A stretch of 64,000 bases of DNA from Phocaeicola_A sp963652075 (GCA_963652075.1 CAVJRQ010000009.1:19682-83681); one strand, 5' to 3'; shown: positions 18,271 through 26,379, counted from the stretch's first letter. The notes: generated from the sequence alone by a model not told the origin. Made by a program: numbers and translations.

Positions 18271-18335
18271 GGAAATCTTTCCTACCTTTGCTGATGCGTA
18301 ACAAACACGTGGAAATAACAATTAAAACAATATCT

Positions 18336-18836
18336 ATGATTAAGAAAATTATCCTGATAGCACTCCTCGCTATCCCTATGTGCACTTTCGCACAGAAATT
18401 TGGTCATGTAAACTCGGCTGCCATCATGCAGTTGATGCCTGAGACAACCAAAGCCCAGAGCGAACTGAAAGAACTGCAATCTCAATACGAAGGCGAGATG
18501 AAGATTATGCAGGACGAACTCCAGAAGAAAGGCGAAGACTACGAAAAGGCTAAAGAGACTCTGCCCGCCAACATCAAGGAACGCAGAGAAAAAGAGTTGC
18601 AGGACCTCTACACGCGTCTGCAGCAGTACGTGCAGGAGAGCCAGCAGAACCTGCAGAGAGCCTCTCAGGAGAAAATGGCTGCCATCAGTGAGAAACTCGT
18701 GAAGGCTATCAAAGAGGTGGGTGTTGCCGGCAACTACGTCTATATCATGGACTCGGAATCTGGCGTGCCTTACATCAGCGAGACGTTGAGCACCGATGTG
18801 ACGGAGGCTGTAAAAGCCAAATTGGGCATCAAATAA
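18336..18836 (+). CDS. OmpH/Skp-family periplasmic chaperone, copy 2
   Basis: Second tandem Skp-like protein, 166 residues. The ATG at 18336 begins a clear signal peptide (MIKKIILIALLAIPMCTFAQ) and is preferred over in-frame ATGs upstream. The mature protein starts KFGHVNSAAIMQLMPETTKAQ, then a coiled coil (about 40-115; LKELQSQYEGEMKIMQDEL), and ends with NYVYIMDSESGVPYISETLSTDVTEAVKAKLGI. It is followed by a rho-independent terminator at 18876-18910. Confidence 0.93.
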   Translation: MIKKIILIALLAIPMCTFAQKFGHVNSAAIMQLMPETTKAQSELKELQSQYEGEMKIMQDELQKKGEDYEKAKETLPANIKERREKELQDLYTRLQQYVQESQQNLQRASQEKMAAISEKLVKAIKEVGVAGNYVYIMDSESGVPYISETLSTDVTEAVKAKLGIK

Positions 18837-18875
18837 GAAACGGAATAACGTGCCGGATGTGTTCCGGAACGGACG

Positions 18876-18910
18876 AATCAGGGGTGATTGCACACATCAT
18901 CCCTGATTTT
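18876..18910 (+). terminator. Terminator after the second OmpH gene
   Basis: Imperfect 13-bp stem AATCAGGGGTGAT / ATCATCCCTGATT with a 7-base loop, followed by TTGTTTTG. The T-rich tail is shared with the -33 region of the next promoter. Confidence 0.8.
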
Positions 18911-18912
18911 GT

Positions 18913-18943
18913 TTTGTTATTCGGCGGATAAGTCCTACTTTTG
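18913..18943 (+). promoter_or_regulatory. Promoter of the third OmpH gene and murI
   Basis: TTTG (18913-18916), 19 bases, then TACTTTTG (18936-18943): a full consensus Bacteroides promoter. The -33 box lies in the T-tract of the preceding terminator, so the two signals are fused back to back. Confidence 0.8.
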
Positions 18944-18968
18944 TCTACGAAATCTATCAAATAAAAAC

Positions 18969-19529
18969 ATGACTATGCTGAAGAAGATTCTGATTATGAT
19001 GCTTTTTGCCGCCCCGTTGGGCGTGTGCGCACAAACCGCCGAGGATTCCGTGGCTGTACAGGCAGTGGCCCCACAACCCGTTTTCGGTTACTTGAGCTAC
19101 GACAACGTGTTCAAGGCGATGCCCGACTATGCCGATGCCCAAGAGAGCCTCAATCTGTTGAAGGGCAAATATGAGGCGGAAATCAAACGCGCCGAAGTGG
19201 AGTTCGAGAGGAAGTACTCCGAGTTCCTGCAGAATCAGAAATCGTTGCCCGAGGCTATCTTGCTGCGTCGTCAGAAAGAGCTGCAACAGCTGATGGAGAA
19301 GAGCATCGAGTTCAAGAACGAGATAAAGGCACAGCTTGCCAAGGCGCAAAGCGAGATGACGGCACCCGTCACCGCCAAGCTGGACGCTGCCATCAAGGCC
19401 GTGGCCGAGCGGCACAACCTGCAGTATGTGCTCAATACGGACAATAACAACTGTCCTTACGTCAACGCCGCATGCGGACTGGATATCACCAATGAGGTGA
19501 TGGCGACCCTGGGCGTTGCGGTACAATAA
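18969..19529 (+). CDS. OmpH/Skp-family periplasmic chaperone, copy 3
   Basis: Third Skp-like protein, 186 residues, with its own promoter. The signal peptide MTMLKKILIMMLFAAPLGVCAQ is followed by a linker and then FGYLSYDNVFKAMPDYADAQ. The coiled coil spans about 70-140 (KGKYEAEIKRAEVEFERKYS). The C-terminus YVLNTDNNNCPYVNAACGLDITNEVMATLGV matches the other copies but carries two Cys that might form a disulfide. It is somewhat longer than copies 1 and 2. murI follows after 5 bases. Confidence 0.92.
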   Translation: MTMLKKILIMMLFAAPLGVCAQTAEDSVAVQAVAPQPVFGYLSYDNVFKAMPDYADAQESLNLLKGKYEAEIKRAEVEFERKYSEFLQNQKSLPEAILLRRQKELQQLMEKSIEFKNEIKAQLAKAQSEMTAPVTAKLDAAIKAVAERHNLQYVLNTDNNNCPYVNAACGLDITNEVMATLGVAVQ

Positions 19530-19534
19530 CCGGC

Positions 19535-20380
19535 ATGCAGACACTCTCTTTGCCGCAGTGCGCCGGTCCGATTGGCGTGTTTGACTCGGGTTATGGCGGC
19601 CTCACCATCTTGAGCCGCATCCGTGAGCAGTTGCCCCAGTACGACTATCTCTACTTGGGCGACAATGCTCGTGCGCCCTATGGACCGCGTTCCTTCGAGA
19701 TTGTCTATGAATTCACGCTTCAGGCGGTGAACGCCCTCTTCCGTCAAGGTTGCCAGTTGGTGATACTTGCCTGTAACACCGCTTCTGCCAAGGCCTTGCG
19801 TACCATTCAACAGAACGATTTGCCCCGATTGGACGCGCGGCGGCGCGTGCTGGGTGTCATTCGTCCCACTGTGGAATGTATCGGGGATATTACGCGTACG
19901 CGCCATGTCGGCATCTTGGGTACTGTCGGCACCATCCTTTCCTGTTCGTACGTGTTGGAACTGCGGAAACTTTTTCCCGACATTGTGGTGACGGGACAAT
20001 CGTGCCCCTTGTGGGTGCCGTTGGTGGAATGCAATGAGTACAACTCTCCCGGTGCGGACTATTTCGTCCGGCAGTACATCGACCGCATCTTGGCATCCGA
20101 CCCACAGATTGACACCCTCGTGTTGGCCTGCACCCACTACCCCTTGCTTATGGATAAAATACGCCGCTATACTCCCAAGGGCGTTTCCATCGTCTCCCAA
20201 GGCGAATATGTAGCCTCCAGCCTGCAGGATTACCTCCGTCGTCACCCCGAGATGGATGCCCTCTGCACCCGTCAAGGAACCTGTCGTTTCCTCACCACCG
20301 AGTCGGAAGAGAAGTTTACGGAGTCCGCCTCTGTCTTTCTCAACCATCATGTGGATGTGCAACGCATCACGTTGCAATAA
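19535..20380 (+). CDS. murI: Glutamate racemase
   Basis: Converts L-glutamate to D-glutamate for peptidoglycan; cytoplasmic, cofactor-independent. It has 281 residues. GVFDSGYGGLTIL holds Asp17/Ser18. The two catalytic cysteines are Cys80 (VILACNTASAKALR) and Cys199 (LVLACTHYPLL). It is probably translated with the third OmpH gene. A 102-bp five-palindrome element begins 28 bases past its stop. Confidence 0.96.
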   Translation: MQTLSLPQCAGPIGVFDSGYGGLTILSRIREQLPQYDYLYLGDNARAPYGPRSFEIVYEFTLQAVNALFRQGCQLVILACNTASAKALRTIQQNDLPRLDARRRVLGVIRPTVECIGDITRTRHVGILGTVGTILSCSYVLELRKLFPDIVVTGQSCPLWVPLVECNEYNSPGADYFVRQYIDRILASDPQIDTLVLACTHYPLLMDKIRRYTPKGVSIVSQGEYVASSLQDYLRRHPEMDALCTRQGTCRFLTTESEEKFTESASVFLNHHVDVQRITLQ

Positions 20381-20407
20381 GTGAATCATCCCCTTTGTTG
20401 GAATTGT

Positions 20408-20509
20408 CGCAAGCAGTTGCACCTGCCAACGTAAGTACTTACATCGGGCAACGTAAGTACTTACGTGAGCCATCGTAAGTACTTTCATCGGACAACGTAA
20501 GTACTTGCG
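20408..20509 (+). repeat. 102-bp five-palindrome element, copy 1
   Basis: Five 14-bp palindromic units (consensus CGTAAGTACTTACG) are separated by four 8-bp spacers, giving a 22-bp phase. Element ends are CGCAAG...CTTGCG. Unit 1 is CGCAAGCAGTTGCA, unit 3 is the perfect palindrome, units 2 and 4 end TTACA/TTTCA, unit 5 ends CTTGCG. The same order recurs in the two other copies (32561-32662 and 46836-46937, both on the opposite strand). Here unit 1 faces the 3' end of murI. Not a CRISPR: units are palindromic and spacers are 8 bp. Confidence 0.9.
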
Positions 20510-20602
20510 TTTTTCGGGGCATCTCATGCTCAAAAATAATGGCAGTGTGTAGGCAAGATTCCGGGTGGGTGTTGATTTAATAGGTAGAAACATAAAACTC
20601 AC

Positions 20603-21343
20603 ATGAACATGAAAACGGAAAAAAGAACAATCTGGGCGATAGGCTTGATAGTCTGTGCGCTCTCGCTACACTCTTGCGACATCGATGATGACGACAACAC
20701 GGTTCTGCTGCGTCCTACGGCGCTTGTGACGGTTTACCCCAATGATACCGATGGATTTACGATGCGACTTAACGACTCCACGTCAATCGTCCCGACCAAC
20801 ATGAAGACATCGCCCTTTGGCCAGAAACAGGTGCGGGCATTGGTCAACTACACGGTTGAGCCTTCCACCAATGGAAACCCGTCCCAAAATGTGTATGTGA
20901 ACTGGATTGACAGCATACGCACAAAGATCCCTGTGGCCACGCAAGGGTCTGACGACGAGAAAGTGTACGGAAAAGACCCGATAGAGATTGTGAAGGATTG
21001 GGTTTCGGTGGCAGAAGACGGCTTTATCACGTTGCGCATACGTACCCTGTGGGGCGGAAAAGCCACGCATGTGATTAACCTCGTGAGCGGAGTAAACGAG
21101 GAGAACGTCTACGAGTTCGACTTGCGGCACGATGCCAAGGGCGATACCAGTGGCGGCTATGGAGACGCAATCGTTGCGTTCGACCTCAATTCCCTTTGGG
21201 AAGAACAACCCAAGGAAGTGAAGGTGAAGCTCAACTGGACATCTTTCAGTGGCGAAAAGTCCACGGAGTTCGACCTGAAGATGCACTCCGCCGCATTGAC
21301 AACCGTCACCGGAGACCCTGTATCCTTGCTTCGTACGGAATAA
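20603..21343 (+). CDS. NigD-like lipoprotein
   Basis: Lipoprotein of 246 residues with lipobox SLHSCDIDDDDN (Cys about 26). The opening LRPTALVTVYPNDTDGFTMRLNDSTSIVPTNMKTSPFGQKQVRALVNY is split over two blocks and is typical of the NigD N-terminal OB-like domain; the rest (WVSVAEDGFITLRIRTLWGG, VYEFDLRHDAKGD) fits the C-terminal NigD domain. Members are named from a Bacteroides bacteriocin-associated gene, but their function is unknown. It stands alone between the murI element and a Big_2 lipoprotein gene. Confidence 0.85.
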   Translation: MNMKTEKRTIWAIGLIVCALSLHSCDIDDDDNTVLLRPTALVTVYPNDTDGFTMRLNDSTSIVPTNMKTSPFGQKQVRALVNYTVEPSTNGNPSQNVYVNWIDSIRTKIPVATQGSDDEKVYGKDPIEIVKDWVSVAEDGFITLRIRTLWGGKATHVINLVSGVNEENVYEFDLRHDAKGDTSGGYGDAIVAFDLNSLWEEQPKEVKVKLNWTSFSGEKSTEFDLKMHSAALTTVTGDPVSLLRTE

Positions 21344-21496
21344 TCATTCAAAAAAAATAAATCTTCCAGGCAAGATTCTACAAGTTCCCTTGTTTAAGGG
21401 GCGAGAGTACTCAAAAAACGTAATCGGGCTGAAGCGGGGAATGGACGCAGACCTGGGCTTTGGCAAATAGTTTAAACCAAAAATTTTAGTAAAGAA

Positions 21497-22045
21497 ATGA
21501 AATCAGTTAAATTTGCAGCATTGACAGTATGTGCAGCATTCGCAATGGTATTCGCATCATGTGACGATGACAATGACTCATCCGTTAAGTTCAACCCCTC
21601 TGTTGCCACCGTCATGGTCGGTGAAACGCAAAGCGTGCAAATGGGCGGCGGTGACGGAACGTACACGGCAAAGTCGAGCGATGAAAAGACGGCTACAGTG
21701 ACAGTAGAAAAGGAGACACTGAAAGTGACAGGCGTGAAAGTAGGCACCACTACGGTTGTCGTAACGGACTCCAAAAACGTCACAGGAACGCTGAGTGTTG
21801 CGGTCGTTGAGGCTCTTGCGCTTGCCAAGGCCGAAACAAGTTTGGCTGTCGGGAAGAGTGAGGAAGTAGCGATTAGCGGAGGCACGTCACCCTACACGGC
21901 AACTAGCAGCGATGCCAAGATTGCCACGGCTGCCGTCAAAGACGCGAAACTTACCGTGACAGCTGTGGCTGAAGGCACTGCCACCATCACTGTCACAGAC
22001 AAGAACAAGAAGACTGTAACGATGACGGTCACCGTAACAAAATAA
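21497..22045 (+). CDS. Lipoprotein with two Big_2-type immunoglobulin-like repeats
   Basis: A 182-residue lipoprotein with lipobox VFASCDDDND (Cys about 21). Two bacterial Ig-like (BIG2) repeats follow, about 30-105 and 106-182: VKFNPSVATVMVGETQSVQ... TLKVTGVKVGTTTVVVTDSK and LAKAETSLAVGKSEEVAIS... KLTVTAVAEGTATITVTDKN. Probably exposed at the outer surface as a small adhesive or spacer protein. No enzyme motif. A stem-loop with a downstream T-run follows its stop. Confidence 0.85.
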   Translation: MKSVKFAALTVCAAFAMVFASCDDDNDSSVKFNPSVATVMVGETQSVQMGGGDGTYTAKSSDEKTATVTVEKETLKVTGVKVGTTTVVVTDSKNVTGTLSVAVVEALALAKAETSLAVGKSEEVAISGGTSPYTATSSDAKIATAAVKDAKLTVTAVAEGTATITVTDKNKKTVTMTVTVTK

Positions 22046-22065
22046 AGAACTTGAGTTCTGCTATT

Positions 22066-22127
22066 GTGCAAGTGCCGAAGCCCGAAAGCTCAGGCATTTG
22101 CACTTTGCTGCTTAAAACTGTTTTTTT
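22066..22127 (+). terminator. Stem-loop terminator after the Big_2 lipoprotein gene
   Basis: GTGCAAGTGCC (22066-22076) pairs with GGCATTTGCAC (22093-22103) with one G-U pair. A run of seven T lies at 22121-22127, 17 bases past the stem, so termination may be partial. Confidence 0.55.
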
Positions 22128-22138
22128 GAACGATCATC

Positions 22139-22717
22139 ATGATGATAGGTTTGACATTCAAAAAAGAAACGGAAGAGGAACGGTGGATTAAAAAGGCTTT
22201 GCAAGGCAGTGAAGCCGCCACGGAATGGATTTATCGCAGGTATGTGCGTTATCTTTCCGCCCTTTGTTCCCGTTACATCACTTCCGATGACGACATCAAG
22301 GACGTGCTCCAGGAGTCGTTCCTTCGGATTTTTTCTTCTTTGAACGAGTTCAACTACCGTGGTGAGGGTTCACTGAAAGCCTGGATGGCGAAGATTACGC
22401 TTAACGAAACCTTGAAATTCATTCGCGGCAACAATCGGCTCAACATCGTGGACATTGACAGCGAAACCAAAGATGTCATCGACGAGAGCGGCATGGAGAC
22501 AAACGAGATTCCGACGGAAACGCTCCACCGCTTCATCCGGGAACTGCCGGACGGCTACCGCACCGTATTCAACCTCTACGTGATAGAGGACAAGAGCCAC
22601 AAAGAGATAGCTTCGTTGCTCGGCATCAAAGAGAACACTTCCGCTTCGCAGTTGCACAAGGCCAAGGCGATGCTGGCACAGAGAATCAATCAATATAGAA
22701 CCATCAATTCCATTTAA
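22139..22717 (+). CDS. ECF RNA polymerase sigma-70 factor (second)
   Basis: A 192-residue ECF sigma factor. Region 2 covers about 25-90 (ATEWIYRRYVRYLSALCSRY; DVLQESFLRIFSSLNEF). Region 4 covers about 125-180 (LPDGYRTVFNLYVIEDKSHKEIA; SLLGIKENTSASQLHKAKAML). Two ATGs in a row (22139, 22142) are possible starts. The next gene begins 4 bases after the stop and encodes an anti-sigma-like protein fused to an outer-membrane barrel, so this pair does not use a FecR/SusC partner. Confidence 0.93.
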   Translation: MMIGLTFKKETEEERWIKKALQGSEAATEWIYRRYVRYLSALCSRYITSDDDIKDVLQESFLRIFSSLNEFNYRGEGSLKAWMAKITLNETLKFIRGNNRLNIVDIDSETKDVIDESGMETNEIPTETLHRFIRELPDGYRTVFNLYVIEDKSHKEIASLLGIKENTSASQLHKAKAMLAQRINQYRTINSI

Positions 22718-22721
22718 AGCT

Positions 22722-24035
22722 ATGAAAGAGAATTGGCAAAAAGATATTCATGACCGTCTGGGCAACTACGAGAAAGACGCGCCCGAGGGTCTTTGGAAGG
22801 ACATCCGTGAAAAGATGTCTCAAACGAATGGTAACTATATGCAAGCGGAGAAGACTTCGTTCGCAACCCGTTTCCGGCGTGTGGCAAGCGTGGCTGTGGC
22901 TGCGAGCGTGGCCTTGATTATAGGGTATTCCATCTATACCAGTGTCTACGATAATCAGCGTCAGCCTACTCCCGAAACCAACGTTGCGCAAACCGACACG
23001 AACCCGGCCGGACAGACGGAAAAGATTGCTACCGAGCCCCCGACTCCTGCCGAGAACTTATTGGCGGAAGCCTTGCCAACGACACCTGCCCGAACAACAA
23101 GCCGCCCACACGGCCAAGGCAATGCGTCGACCGCGGTTGCCCCGGATGGCGAACGTCCGTCCCCGACCACTCCGAGCGAAGTGGCTGCCGAAACGGGAAA
23201 GGAGAAAGGAAGCGTCGAGACGAAGAACAATAAAGAAACAGGAGACGATAAGGCAGAAACTCGAAAAGATAAAAATCGCAATCAGGGGAACGGTTATGCA
23301 GACCTCACCAATTACGATGACTTGATAAAGAAGAACAGACACGATGTGGACGGTTCCCGTTGGACTGTCAGTACCAGTGCGATGGGGGCGGTCGGTACCT
23401 CCAAATCCGCCCTCTCCATAGGAGAACCCATTGTCTCTGCCGGGTCGGAACAGACTGAATGGTGCGATGACCCGATGGTGGGCATCAACATCTACAACCA
23501 GGGAAGAGCGGTGAAGACGGAATACAAGCATCGCCATCCGGTACGTGTCGGGCTGAGTGTCGCCTATGCGCTGAACAAGAGATTAAGCGTTGAAAGCGGA
23601 CTTACCTACACGCGACTGACCTCGGAGATGAAAGAGGGAACCGACGAGAACTACTTCTACGGAGAACAGAAATTGAACTACGTTGGCGTTTCGGTGAAGG
23701 TGAAGTATAACGTTCTCTCCGTCAACCGACTGAGCTTGTACGGTTCGACAGGTGTCCTCGTGGAGAAGTGCGTGTCTGGAAAAATGGACAAGAACTACAT
23801 CATCAACAACGTGCCCAAAGAGACCGAGACGTTGGACGTTGACAGCAAGCCGCTGCAACTGTCGGTCGGTGCCTCAGTCGGTGCGCAATTCGACGTGGCA
23901 GACCACGTGGGGGTGTACGTCGAACCGGGGCTGGACTACTACTTTGACGACCGCTCATCGCTTCAGACCATCTACAAGGAGAAGCCTTTGAACTTCAGTC
24001 TCAACATCGGCATTCGCTACACCATCGGAAAATAA
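22722..24035 (+). CDS. Anti-sigma-like N-terminus fused through a membrane helix to a beta-barrel domain
   Basis: A 437-residue protein. Residues 1-50 are soluble and charged (NWQKDIHDRLGNYEKDAPEG, LWKDIREKM), as in small zinc-less anti-sigma domains; 53-73 are a single membrane helix (VASVAVAASVALIIGYSIYT). About 80-195 is a Pro/Thr/Glu/Lys-rich linker. The C-terminal 200 residues look like a PorT-type outer-membrane barrel (VRVGLSVAYALNKRLSVESGLTYT; LQLSVGASVGAQFDVADHVG; FSLNIGIRYTIGK). There is no signal peptide. It seems to span from cytoplasm to outer membrane. The role as regulator of the adjacent sigma factor is inferred. Confidence 0.8.
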   Translation: MKENWQKDIHDRLGNYEKDAPEGLWKDIREKMSQTNGNYMQAEKTSFATRFRRVASVAVAASVALIIGYSIYTSVYDNQRQPTPETNVAQTDTNPAGQTEKIATEPPTPAENLLAEALPTTPARTTSRPHGQGNASTAVAPDGERPSPTTPSEVAAETGKEKGSVETKNNKETGDDKAETRKDKNRNQGNGYADLTNYDDLIKKNRHDVDGSRWTVSTSAMGAVGTSKSALSIGEPIVSAGSEQTEWCDDPMVGINIYNQGRAVKTEYKHRHPVRVGLSVAYALNKRLSVESGLTYTRLTSEMKEGTDENYFYGEQKLNYVGVSVKVKYNVLSVNRLSLYGSTGVLVEKCVSGKMDKNYIINNVPKETETLDVDSKPLQLSVGASVGAQFDVADHVGVYVEPGLDYYFDDRSSLQTIYKEKPLNFSLNIGIRYTIGK

Positions 24036-24060
24036 TCAGAACGATAAAACAGACATAAAT

Positions 24061-24393
24061 ATGGATACATTGAAACTATTTGCATTGGCGGTCGTGATAT
24101 TCGGGATGGCATCGTGCGTCAGCTCCCGGAGGGACTGCCTGGTTGGCGCGTACAGTAAGAGCGGCAAACTGACCGCACAAGATGATTCGCTGTTCAGAGC
24201 GGTCGTCTTGTCGCACAGCGACTTGCTGTTGAAGCCCGTCAAAGTCTCACGCCAAGTGGTGGCGGGCATGAACTATCGCTATGAGTGCGTTGACAAGAAC
24301 AAACGGAAGGTGGAAGTCGTCGTGTACGAACCGCTTCCCGGTAACGGGGCGGCACGCGTCGTGAGCATCAACGGCCAAGCGTATGCGGAGTAG
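24061..24393 (+). CDS. Cystatin-like lipoprotein
   Basis: A 110-residue lipoprotein with lipobox FGMASC (Cys19). The mature part resembles a cystatin, the fold of cysteine-protease inhibitors. A Gly near the N-terminus (LVGA, 27-30) is followed by a helix (LTAQDDSLFRAVVLSHSDLL), the first hairpin QVVAG at 65-69 in the context RQVVAGMNYRYEC, and a second hairpin PLPG at 91-94 (VVVYEPLPGNG). These are the three parts that enter the cleft of papain-like proteases. Cys26 and Cys76 could pair. The family call rests on motif reading only. It lies 25 bases after the barrel-fusion gene and is probably in its operon. Confidence 0.65.
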   Translation: MDTLKLFALAVVIFGMASCVSSRRDCLVGAYSKSGKLTAQDDSLFRAVVLSHSDLLLKPVKVSRQVVAGMNYRYECVDKNKRKVEVVVYEPLPGNGAARVVSINGQAYAE

Positions 24394-24441
24394 CCCGGCA
24401 TACACTATCTCCATAGATAAAACCAAGCGGTGGCGGAACTG

Positions 24442-25476
24442 TCACCGATAGACGAAGAACGTCCGTCCGAAGCGTTGCTCCACCTCGGGCGTGCGGCCGA
24501 TGTGCGAGCAGTTGGGTGAGGGGACACCTGAGCCCAGACGCAACGGGGAACGCTCGATGTAAACCTCGTCCCACAAGTCCGCATCGATGAAACTCTGCAA
24601 CAGTTGGCTGCCGCCTTCTACCAACAGGCTTTGCACCTTCGCCTCATAAAGAGACTCCATTATCTGCGTGAGGATGTCGCGGTCGAAGTCGAGCCGCACG
24701 TAACGGACGGCCTCCGTAGACGGCTCGTCCTTTGCGGTGAAGACCCACGTGGGGGTTGTGCCGTCGAACAGACGAAGCCGACGGGGTAGGGTGAGCTCTT
24801 TGTCGATGACCAACCGGAGCGGATTGGCACCTACCCACTCACGCGCCGTGAGTGAGGGATTGTCCAGCAACGCCGTGCGTCGTCCCACCAAGATGGCCTT
24901 GTGCTCGGCACGTTGGCGATGGACGGTCATCTGCGTGAGCGGAGTGGAGAGTACGACGGGCTCTCCCTCCGTGCGGTTGCGGTCGATGAAGCCGTCGGCG
25001 GATTCCGCCCACTTCAGCGTGACGTAGGGACGATGTCGCTGGTTGAAGGTCATGAACTTCTTGTTCAGCTGTAGGCACTCCTGCTCCAGTACGCCCACAG
25101 TTACCTCGATGCCCGCGTCGCGCAACTTCTGGATGCCGCGTCCGCACACCATGGCGAACGGATCCATGCAACCCACCACCACACGGGGTATCCGCTTGGA
25201 GATAATCAGGTCGGCACAAGGAGGTGTCTTCCCGTAGTGCGAGCAAGGCTCTAAGCTGACGTAGATAGTGGACTCCGTGAGCAAACGCTCGTCCTTCACC
25301 GAACGGATGGCGTTAACCTCCGCATGCGGTCCGCCGCAGCGGATGTGATACCCTTCACCAATGATACGCCCCTTGTGTACCACCACGGCACCCACCATGG
25401 GGTTGGGGGCAGCACCGTTCACTCCATTTTGCGCCAGCTGAATGCAGCGGAACATGTATTTTTCGTCTTCGCTCAT
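24442..25476 (-). CDS. ribD: Bifunctional riboflavin deaminase/reductase
   Basis: Two successive steps of riboflavin synthesis: deamination of the GTP-derived pyrimidine, then NADPH reduction of the ribosyl chain. It has 344 residues. The N-terminal deaminase has the zinc site HAE (51-53) with PCSHYGKTPPCADL (Cys78, Cys87). The C-terminal reductase (about 145-340) has RPYVTLKWAESADGF, ILVGRRTALLDNPSLTAR and LLVEGGSQLLQSF. The start at 25476 (MSEDEKYMFRC) is chosen because a longer frame would read through prmC on the opposite strand. Divergent from prmC with only 33 bases between. Confidence 0.95.
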   Translation of the reverse strand: MSEDEKYMFRCIQLAQNGVNGAAPNPMVGAVVVHKGRIIGEGYHIRCGGPHAEVNAIRSVKDERLLTESTIYVSLEPCSHYGKTPPCADLIISKRIPRVVVGCMDPFAMVCGRGIQKLRDAGIEVTVGVLEQECLQLNKKFMTFNQRHRPYVTLKWAESADGFIDRNRTEGEPVVLSTPLTQMTVHRQRAEHKAILVGRRTALLDNPSLTAREWVGANPLRLVIDKELTLPRRLRLFDGTTPTWVFTAKDEPSTEAVRYVRLDFDRDILTQIMESLYEAKVQSLLVEGGSQLLQSFIDADLWDEVYIERSPLRLGSGVPSPNCSHIGRTPEVEQRFGRTFFVYR

Positions 25477-25497
25477 CGTTCGTATGATTTCGTTTGC

Positions 25498-25505
25498 TAC
25501 ATTTG
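25498..25505 (+). promoter_or_regulatory. -7 box of prmC, close to the start codon
   Basis: TACATTTG fits TAnnTTTG and ends 4 bases before the first ATG (25510). If used, transcription would begin at about the start codon, giving a leaderless mRNA. The -33 box is poor. Confidence 0.4.
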
Positions 25506-25509
25506 CATC

Positions 25510-26379
25510 ATGATGCAACAGATACTTCAATACATCCGTCAGACGCTCAGCACCTGCTACCCGGTATCGGAAGCCAATGCGTTGGCCCGTTTGATACTCG
25601 AAAAGCGGTTCGACACCAGCCTGACGGAGATTTATATGGGCAAAGATAAGCAATTCCTGCCCGAGCAGCGCAACGAATTGGAAGATATTCTCCAACGCCT
25701 CCTGCGGAACGAGCCGGTGCAGTACGTCTTGGGTGAGGCGGACTTCTGCGGTGAGACATTCAGCGTAGGTCCCGGTGTGCTGATTCCCCGTCCCGAAACG
25801 GAAGAGTTGGTAGCATGGATTGGCGAGACCATGCCCGCTACGCCCTGCAAGGTGCTGGACGTGGGTACCGGCAGCGGATGCATCGCCATCTCGCTGGCCA
25901 AGCGGTTTCCCCAGTCGGATGTGGCCGCCTGGGACGTTTCCGAACAGGCGTTGGCCATTGCCCGTGCCAACAACCAACGGTTGGGGACGAACGTCAGCTT
26001 CTTGCGGAGGGATGTGCTAGAAGAGGCGAAAGCATGCGAACCGACAGACCGACGAAGCGATGAAGAGACGTTCGACGTGATTGTAAGCAATCCGCCCTAC
26101 GTCACCTGTTCGGAGCGGAAGGAGATGGAGGCGAACGTGCTCGGTTGGGAACCCGGTTTGGCTCTGTTTGTCCCCGATGACGACCCGTTGCTGTTCTACC
26201 GTGCCATCGCCCGATTGGCGCAGCGTCTGCTGAAGCCGGGCGGACGGCTCTTCTTCGAAATCAACCGTGCCTACGGGACGGCGACGGTGAACCTGTTGCA
26301 GGAGATGAACTATCAAGCTGTGGAACTGAGAAAAGACCTCTCCGGCAACGACCGGATGGTGAGTGCCCAAAGACAATGA
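25510..26379 (+). CDS. prmC: Release factor glutamine methyltransferase
   Basis: Methylates the GGQ glutamine of peptide-chain release factors. It has 289 residues. The N-terminal helical domain (1-80) is followed by the SAM-binding motif VLDVGTGSGCIAISLAK (about 116-132) and the catalytic NPPY at 194-197 (VSNPPYVTCSE). Starts at 25510 or 25513 are equally good. The stop overlaps the recX start (ATGA). Confidence 0.95.
   Translation: MMQQILQYIRQTLSTCYPVSEANALARLILEKRFDTSLTEIYMGKDKQFLPEQRNELEDILQRLLRNEPVQYVLGEADFCGETFSVGPGVLIPRPETEELVAWIGETMPATPCKVLDVGTGSGCIAISLAKRFPQSDVAAWDVSEQALAIARANNQRLGTNVSFLRRDVLEEAKACEPTDRRSDEETFDVIVSNPPYVTCSERKEMEANVLGWEPGLALFVPDDDPLLFYRAIARLAQRLLKPGGRLFFEINRAYGTATVNLLQEMNYQAVELRKDLSGNDRMVSAQRQ

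Noticed and set aside
25477..25977. N-terminal extension of ribD
   Set aside because: It would overlap prmC on the opposite strand, and the canonical RibD N-terminus begins at 25476.
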